Source: Onchidella celtica
Taxonomy: Eukaryota; Mollusca; Gastropoda; Systellommatophora; Onchidiidae
Assembly: GCA_963931925.1 (NCBI GenBank)
Contig: OZ007582.1
Span: 32,289,230-32,353,229 of the forward strand
Direction of reading: 5' to 3'
Length of the DNA stretch: 64,000 nucleotides
This document shows positions 57,188 through 64,000 of the stretch, in pieces. The first letter of the stretch is position 1. Each line of letters starts with the position of its first letter. The notes beneath the pieces are model-generated. The model was not told the origin of the DNA. It made no database searches and saw nothing but the letters and a program-made list of their open reading frames with translations. Made by a program: the position numbers and the translations under genes.

Positions 57188-60100
57188 TTAAACGGCCACT
57201 TTTGGTAGTGTATGGTGTTGAGTATGAGGGTTGCGAACTCGACAACCGTGGGTTGCCGAGTTTGTAAGGTGAGTTTGAGAACTCGACAACCGTGGGTTGC
57301 CGAGTTTGTAAGGTGAGTTTGAGAACTCTCCTTTGGTGGGTGAGGTTTGACTTTGGTTCTCGACCCGTGGCTGCATAGTGTGTCCTGCTGAGCCACTTGT
57401 AGTTGAGTCTGGGATGTTGTCATTGTCATCAGTAGTCTCAGTATCAGTGTTTCCATCTGTGTCTACTGACTCTGTTAGTCTGCCTGCTTCTTTATTGGCT
57501 GACTCTGTTGACATTCTCAGGTGTGTTCTGTTCCTTCTGTAGATGTCTCCATCGGATTCGACATTATAGGATCTTGGATGGTTCTTGCTGATAACTCGTC
57601 CTGGGGTCCATGTCTTTCGTCCTGGAGTGGGAACTATTCTGACATGTTTGCCTTGGGGTAGGCCTTTGAGTTCCTTCACTTTTCTGTCATGATAGAATTT
57701 CTGCCTTGCCTTTTCTTGTGAGTAATGTTTCAGAAATGTTTTCTTTGATATTGTCTTTAGTTGATACATTTGATGCACTGCTGGCAGGAGATTTCTTAGT
57801 TTCCTACCCATCAAGATCTGCGCTGGTGATGCTTTGATTCCCTCTCTTGGTGTAGTGTTGTAATCCAAGATAGCCAGGTGTTGGTCTTTGCTCTTACTCC
57901 ACAGTCTTTTCACTATTTGGACTGATCTTTCTGCCATTCCATTTGCACTTTGATGATGTGGAGAGGCCTTGTTGTGGCTGATTCCATAACTCTCACAGAA
58001 TTCCCTGAAATCTTGGGATGTGAATTGTGATCCACAGTCAGTTGTTATCTTGGTGGGTATACCATGAACACTGAATTGTTGCTTGAGAAGTTGTATTGTT
58101 TCTCTACTTCTCAGACTGAGTAGTTTTGCTGTTTGGATAAATCTTGAATAATAATCCACAGTGATGAGGTAGTTCTGTGATTCAAATTCAAAGATGTCTA
58201 CTGAAATCTCTGCATATGGGAAACTTGGCACCTCGGTAGTCACCAATGGCTCTGCTGCTTGTTTGTTTTGCTTTTGTGCACACTTCTCACAGTTTCTCAC
58301 TGTTTCTTCTATATCTGCATTCATCGAAGGCCAATACAGTACTTCTCTTCCTCTTTGCTTACATTTCACAATGCCTAAATGACTTGAATGTATGAGGTTT
58401 AGCATGTCTTTCCTCAAACTGGGAGGCACCACTAGTCTTGTTCCTTTGACTATCACACCATTCATGATTGATAGCTCATCTCTGCTCTCATAGTATGGGG
58501 TGACTTGTGAGGGTACTTTGTTCTTTTCAGGCCATCCACTGAATATTGTGTGGTAAAGTTCTTTCAGTTCTATCTGAGTCTTCTCTTGGAACTGTTGGTA
58601 TTTCTCCTCAGAAATTGTGACAAAGTCACTGATCTTTATATGTTTCAAGTCCAGTTCATCTGCTTGTTCCTCAGGTGCAGGTAGGTAAGCTCTTGAAAGG
58701 GCATCTGGAACTTGCATGTCTTTCCCTCTTCGGTGCTGTATGTTGAGCGAGTACCACTGTACACTCAAGAGCATCCTTTGCAGTCTCATTGGTGCACTGA
58801 GGATCGGTTTCCTGAAAATCTGTTCTAGAGACTTGTTATCAGTGAAGATCAATGTTTCTTTCCCAAAGATGTAGCAATGGAATTTCTTGCACGCATGCAC
58901 AATTGCTGCCATCTCCTTTTCTATTTGGGCGTATCCCTGTTCTGCCTTGTTTAATGCTCTTGATGTGTAAGCCACTGGGTTACCTTCTTGAATTAATACT
59001 GCTCCCAGTCCTGTTGAGCTTGCATCACAGTGTATTTCTACTGGTTTCTTCACATCGAAGAATGCTAGTACCGGTGCTTTGGTGCAGAGTTCCTTCAGCC
59101 TGTGAAAGGCTTGGTCTTGCTCGCTTTGCCACTGAAACTCATTATCCTTCTTCAGAAGTTCTCTCAAAGGTTCATCCTCCTTGCTGAGATTAGGAATGAA
59201 CTTCCCAAGGTAGGTGATGAAACCTAAGAATCTTCTCAGTCCTTCTTTGTCTTCTGGCCTGGGCATTTCCTTGACAGCTCTGATCTTCTCTGGATCTGCC
59301 TTCAGGCCTTGTGCACTTATTATGTGCCCACAAAACTTGACTCTTGCTTGCCTTATTTGGACTTTATCCATGTTGAGTTTCAGGTTGTATTCATGGGCCC
59401 TTTGAAGTACTTTCTTCAGTATCTGGTCATGATGATTCATGTCCTTTCCAGCAATCAGTATGTCGTCCATCATTGCAAAAGCTCCATCAATTCCTTCTAT
59501 CATGTCATCCATGATTCTTTGAAAAATTTCTGGGCTACACTTCAGACCAAATGGTAACCGCAACCATTTGTACCGTCCCATAGGGGTGTTGAATGTTGTC
59601 AGGTTTGTGGACTCCTCGTCCAATTTGATTTGCATAAATCCATTTTTGGCATCTAGCTTTGAGAAGATTTGTGCTTCTGGAATTTCTCTGGCGATTTCTT
59701 CTACAGTCTTCATGGGGTGATGTTCTCCTCTGATAGCTGCGTTGAGGTCTTTAGGATCTAGACAGACTCTCACTTTATCATTCCTGACGCTCACTACCAT
59801 TGAGTTAACCCATTTGGTAGGGTCGTTCTGTCTTGTAATGAATCCTTCATCCTCCATCTCTTTGAGTTTTTCCACAATTTTCTCTTTCAAAGCAGGGGGA
59901 AACTTCCTACTTGGATGTACTACGCCTTTAGCATCTTCTTCCAGTTTGATGGTGTATTCGCCAGGGAGTAACCCAGTGTTACTGTGAATTTCGGGAAAAT
60001 CTCTCAAGACATTGTTATTTTCCTGAACTGTTTGCAGGTCATCTACTCTGTTGATCAGTCCAAGTTTCTCTGCGCTGTCACCTGACAAGATGTTCTCTGC

Positions 60101-61264
60101 GTTTCTTTGATCAATAATTTGAAAGTCAACTTGTAAATGTTTCCCTCTGCTCTGCCACTGTACAGGCAAAGTTATCTCTCCTACCGGTTGCATGATATGT
60201 CCGGAATATGTTTTCAAGACTTTAGTAGGCTTATCCAGATCTTCTTTGTGATCTTTCTTGATCCCTTTCCAGTCCTCCAAAGTGATTATATTGCATCTTG
60301 CTCCTGTGTCAATTCTGAATTGTACAGGTTTTCCTTTGACTGTGATGATTTCTTTCCACTTGTCTTTGCTTGTTAAGTTGTCTTGAATCGTGCATACCTC
60401 CAACAGGTTCAGTTGATCGATCATTTCTTCATGATCCTCATTATCTGTGTCGGAGCCTTCTTGCATCTCCAACTGATGCACTTTTTGTTGCAGTCTGCTT
60501 CTACACACTGCTCGCCAATGTCCTACTTTCTTACAGTATGTGCATACTGACTTGCTTGCCGGACATGTTTGCTGCCGATGCATCGGTGATTTTCCACAGC
60601 GCCCACATTGACTATTGGTGTTCATGTTCATGTTATAGCTAGGTCTTCTAGATTTGGTTTTGTGGTCTGGTTTTCTCCCTTCTCTGATCCGTGCGACTTC
60701 AACTTGTTTCTCTCGTAGTTGGTCCTTTTGACAGACCCTCAGTTGTAGCTGCTGCTTGGATTGTTCGTGTTGTTGACCCAATTCCATGGCTTTCTGCAGC
60801 GTCAAGGCTTCTCCTCTATCTAGCAATTTTTCTTGCAGTTTATGGTCATTGACACCATCAATTATGCAGTCAACCAGAATATCCTCCGTGTCTCCATATT
60901 CACAGTCTAGTAAAATCACCCTTAGATCTTTTACGAAACATGCGAATGTTTCATTCCCTTGTTTCCTGTTCTTGAGACGGTACCTCGCCAGCCTTTTGTT
61001 TTTCTTTGGTCGAGCATATTCAATGAATTTCTTAAACACTGTGTCAACTTTGTTACGTTCCTATTCCGTAAACGTAAATGTTTTGTAGATTTCTCTACCT
61101 TCCTCGTCTAGCCAAGTGCCAATCCATCCACACTTTTGTTCATCTGTGGCTGAATGCAGTGGACCATGGAAAACAAATTCGCAGTGCTCTTTGAATCTCA
61201 GAATTTCTTGATACAAGTCTGCTGCTTGAAAATCAATATTCGGTTGAGGAAAATTGAAGTTCAT
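57188..61264 (-). pseudogene. Gag-Pol of element 4 with one in-frame stop
   Basis: From the ATG at 61264 the frame reads 67 codons of Gag, meets one TAG (61061-61063) and continues in the same frame to 57188. Order: Gag capsid region, knuckles (CGRCGKSPMHRQQTC, CTYCKKVGHWRAVC), protease (FRIDTGARCN), RT (FSKLDAKNGFMQIKL, MMDDILIAG), RNase H (IHCDASSTGLGAVL, FTDNKSLE), integrase zinc finger (HSSHLG..CEKCAQK) and DDE core (D in ISVDIFEF, D in TTDCGSQF, E in NGMAERS). This is canonical Ty3/gypsy order. The C-terminal end is altered by a 44-bp tandem duplication. Apart from the stop it looks intact, so it is young or slightly damaged. Confidence 0.9.
57235..57322. repeat. 44-bp tandem duplication at end of element 4 Pol
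   Basis: Two adjacent units starting GAACTCGACAACCGTGGG. As 44 is not a multiple of three, the duplication shifts the C-terminal reading frame. Confidence 0.9.
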
Positions 61265-61451
61265 CTTGGCTCTATTAGTGTTAGGTTGTTTAGGCTTAAG
61301 TATTCGAACGAGTTTCTAGATCTAGATCTCTACTACACAGTCTATGGATTCGAAGCAAAAGGGTGCAGTTCTGCCAGAGAAGATACTAGATCTATGTCAG
61401 TCTAGGTCTATAACCATGTCTCTGTAGTGTGCAGGTTCGTTTCTGACACCA

Positions 61452-61624
61452 TGTAATGTATTTGTGACAATACATTGAGTGTTTACACAAAAGATCATTC
61501 AGAAGCATGTGTTGCTTAGGATGCAGCCATCTTTATTATGCGACCTTGAACTCAGGTTCTTTTTTTACAGTGACATGCCAGGTTGCATTGTACAAGGTTG
61601 GCATATAACCCGCCATATAATACA
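61452..61624 (-). repeat. 5' LTR of element 4
   Basis: 173 bp; on the minus strand starts TGTATTATATGGCGGG and ends TACATTACA. Confidence 0.88.
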
Positions 61625-63183
61625 GATATGTATTTCTTTACACAAGCAGTTTTGTTTTATGTTCCATCGCCTTGCAATGCAACCACAGCCGTCAGAATTA
61701 GTGGTGGGCAATGATTTGTCTTTTGGTAAGTCGAATCGATTCGAATCTGTGGGTTTTGTGATTCCTTTGATTCGAATCATTCGAATCACATGAAGAGCTA
61801 GATGAGGCCCTTAGCATGAGCGAAACATCATTCGATTTAGTCAGCTTGCTAGTAACGACAGGAAGTGAGTTATAAATAAAAATGATCTGAATCAATCGGC
61901 AAGCTAGCCACGTCGAGAGACAGGCCAACAGACTAGGCTGAGATCATAGCAAAATGTGATTTATTGACAGAAGCTTGCCATTCCATAGCCCATTACGAGC
62001 AAGGGAAGATAGGGTGCAAGCCGGCCGCAGCACCTACTTAACTTGCTGGCGTTTTGTGTGTGTGTGTGGGGGGGGGGGGGGTAATCAATCTATTTGTTTA
62101 TTCACCAAAATTAAAAATAAATTATCTGCATAGGAAGAGGGAGGAAGCAAATTATGGATCCCAGCCCGCATGTACGTCAGTCCGAGGTAAATTTGGATAG
62201 AATTTCCGTGTTCTTCGCTGTATGTTTGTCCCAGTAAATCCACACTTGACCTTCCAATCAAGTGCATGTTGCCATTGTATCGTCTTTGTCCATGACCACA
62301 TCGTCGTGAGAACCTCTGGGAAATAAAGTCTAATCTACCTTTTGTTGGTGAAGGATGGCAACATCGGAGGAAGTAACACATTATAAAAAAGGAATAGAAG
62401 GAAAACATTGAAGCGAATGACAGAATGGGATGTTTTATACGTTTTATTTTTAAAGTCAGCTGTAATCGGTTTGTTTTTGGTTTTTTTGTAGTTTGTTTTT
62501 GTTAATTTTTTTGCTCGAAAACAAATGAAATGGGATTAGTTTTTAATGGCGCGATGCAAAATTGGATACATGAGAAAACCTTTCGACATGGAGGTCAAAA
62601 ACAATTATAGTAGTGGACTTGTGTGTGAAACAGAAAACGAGATTTCGATGATTCTGGAAAAATGGCACTACAATATGTCTGAGCACTTGATTCATGTTGA
62701 CGTCTGCGGTAACATTCATTCTGGATACGTGAAGGGCAGTGCTTTGATCACCCACCCCACACTTGTACACGTCCTCCTCCATACCTATCATGCTGCATCA
62801 CACAGGCACTGGAGAATTGCTTCCCTGGAAGACTCTAAACGCGAACTCTTCTGTCTGTAAAGGAGACATCAAATCGGCGCTCATCAGAAAACATCGTTGG
62901 TTTCCATTCTGCACCCGGGCAACGAATATTTTGCTGGGCCCAGATTAATCTTTTGGGCATGTGACGCCTAGTGATGGATTGACCAATGTGGGGATATCTG
63001 TTCAACAAGCCAGCGACATGAAGTTTGAGACGTACGGTATTTCCTCTGACAAGTCCTCGAGTTCCATGAGTTAGAGCCACTGTCCGGGCCTCCGTCTCGG
63101 GGCGATTCCTTAAATGTAACCGTCTTATTTGACGTTCTTGTGCAAGTGTTGTTATGCGTGATTCACCGGCCCCTGAGGCTGTT
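61625..63183. repeat. Duplicated FREP intron 1 segment
   Basis: Nearly identical to about 22470-24040 (palindromic TTCGAA block, GT/G run, Tc1-like remnant). It stops abruptly at 63183 inside the transposase remnant. Confidence 0.9.
62543..63183 (-). pseudogene. Tc1/mariner-like transposase remnant, second copy
   Basis: Same decayed frame as at 23392-24186 (ESRITTLAQERQIRRLHLRN.., TMFSDERRFDVSF), truncated at its N-terminal side by the junction with an LTR element. Confidence 0.75.
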
Positions 63184-64000
63184 AATTGGCTTTGCAGCCG
63201 TATACCTTCGTTATTCAACCAATTCCAGGAACCAGCAATCATATCGCCGACTACCTTAGTCGAGCCTAGGGGAAGAGTTCAGGAGCTTATACATCGGAGG
63301 ACAGGAACATTGACAGGATCTGTGTGAACGAGTCGTCGACCTTAAAATATTGACATTATAAATATTATATGAAGAATGGTTGATAGGTTGATTGGTTTTT
63401 GATTCTGTATTAGGTATTGTGTTTTGTTAGCTATTGAGGATGTGATACATATATGCATAGTGCAGGGCATATTGATCCCCATATTTTTCCCTGAGTCCGG
63501 TATTTTATGTGCTAGGGGCATGGGTAGGTCATTTTTATGTAAGTATTGCTCACGCTCACTCGTTGACAGTCATCTTGATGCGATTTGAAATTAATTGCAT
63601 TAATTTTTTTGGGGTGGGGGATGATGTCACGAGCGAGTGAGCGAGGATCAGTAGTTACGAGAAGAGGGTTAGAATAAAGTTAACCCACGGGCCACGGGGT
63701 AAGGGAGAGCGTGTATGTTGTGAGTGGTGGGGATCTGAATGAGGCGAGAGCGCTGTATTACTATCACTGCACACTAAGACGTCCTAGAGAGCGGACGCAG
63801 GAGAAAGCCCCAGAGGGCGAACATAAGGAGAGCAGTCGGAAGACTTGGAGTAGTGTTTTTTCCAGTGATGACTGGTAGGTGGAACGATGATTGATAATTA
63901 TGATTGATGTATTATATTCGTCTATTACCATGATGTAAATAAGTATATGTGAGGAATGTGGAAGTCCTTGATACTGTATATAGCAATGTGCGCCATGAGC
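63184..64000 (+). mobile_element. LTR element 5, 5'-truncated, same family as elements 1 and 2
   Basis: Begins inside RNase H (LALQPYTFVIQPIPG..ADYLSRA, stop at 63267-63269), then the 3' region and polypurine tract, then an LTR starting TGTCACGAG at 63625 and running off the window. This LTR differs clearly from those of elements 1 and 2 (for example at 63632-63720), so it is an older or diverged member. Confidence 0.9.
63625..64000 (+). repeat. Partial LTR of element 5
   Basis: TGTCACGAG start; aligns with the first about 380 bp of the other LTRs with many substitutions and indels. Confidence 0.85.

Larger units (their letters stand above)
56412..61624 (-). mobile_element. Ty3/gypsy LTR retrotransposon 4, minus strand
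   Basis: 5.2 kb with short LTRs: 61624-61452 (5') and 56574-56412 (3', about 9-10 bp shorter at its outer end). The 5' LTR is followed on the minus strand by TGGTGTCAGAAACGAACC (primer-binding region), and the 3' LTR is preceded by a purine-rich tract (AAAGAAAACAAAGGGGA). The flanks match the uninterrupted unit 1 sequence near 22470, so it inserted after the duplication. Target duplication unclear. Confidence 0.9.

Overview
This is eukaryotic, repeat-rich DNA, almost certainly from a gastropod mollusc and probably a heterobranch snail or slug. The main reason is two genes of the fibrinogen-related protein (FREP) type: two N-terminal immunoglobulin-like domains, a short coiled coil and a C-terminal fibrinogen domain, an arrangement known from gastropod immune lectins. 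Introns with GT/AG ends, Ty3/gypsy, Tc1-like, Ginger-like and Helitron elements, and long simple repeats fit this. I cannot name the species.

The core is a duplicated two-gene cassette. Unit 1 (about 3.9-24.5 kb) holds a plus-strand gene for a 589-residue secreted-then-anchored Ig-like receptor (11039-13127) and, tail to tail with it, a minus-strand FREP gene of three exons (24459 down to 18131, 535 residues). Unit 2 (about 26.5-63.2 kb) repeats the order: a decayed receptor copy (43826-45888) and a second FREP (55178 down to 47161) whose signal-peptide exon is not in the window. Both units share flanking sequence, including GATA arrays, purine tracts, the upstream region of the receptor, the FREP introns and a Tc1-like remnant.

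Unit 2 is larger mainly because of insertions: two related full-length LTR elements (26874-33948 and 35349-42476) with protease-integrase-RT-RNase H order and a shared RT deletion; a Helitron, and a TIR element, both in the FREP2 intron; a solo LTR with a visible empty site in unit 1; a minus-strand Ty3/gypsy element with one gag stop; and a third, 5'-truncated relative of the first LTR family at the right end. Unit 1 carries its own insertions: a 3.2 kb Ginger-like DNA transposon (5065-8295), a 192-bp MITE upstream of the receptor that brings perfect kappaB-like and CRE-like motifs, and a solo LTR inside a minisatellite.

The first 3.9 kb, 24.5-26.5 kb and the gaps between elements show no gene I can support. 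The likely biology is a soluble Ig-lectin next to a membrane Ig receptor, co-duplicated and then diversified by Ig-domain loss, replacement of the transmembrane/tail module, coiled-coil expansion and uneven divergence of the lectin domain. Functional pairing is inference only.
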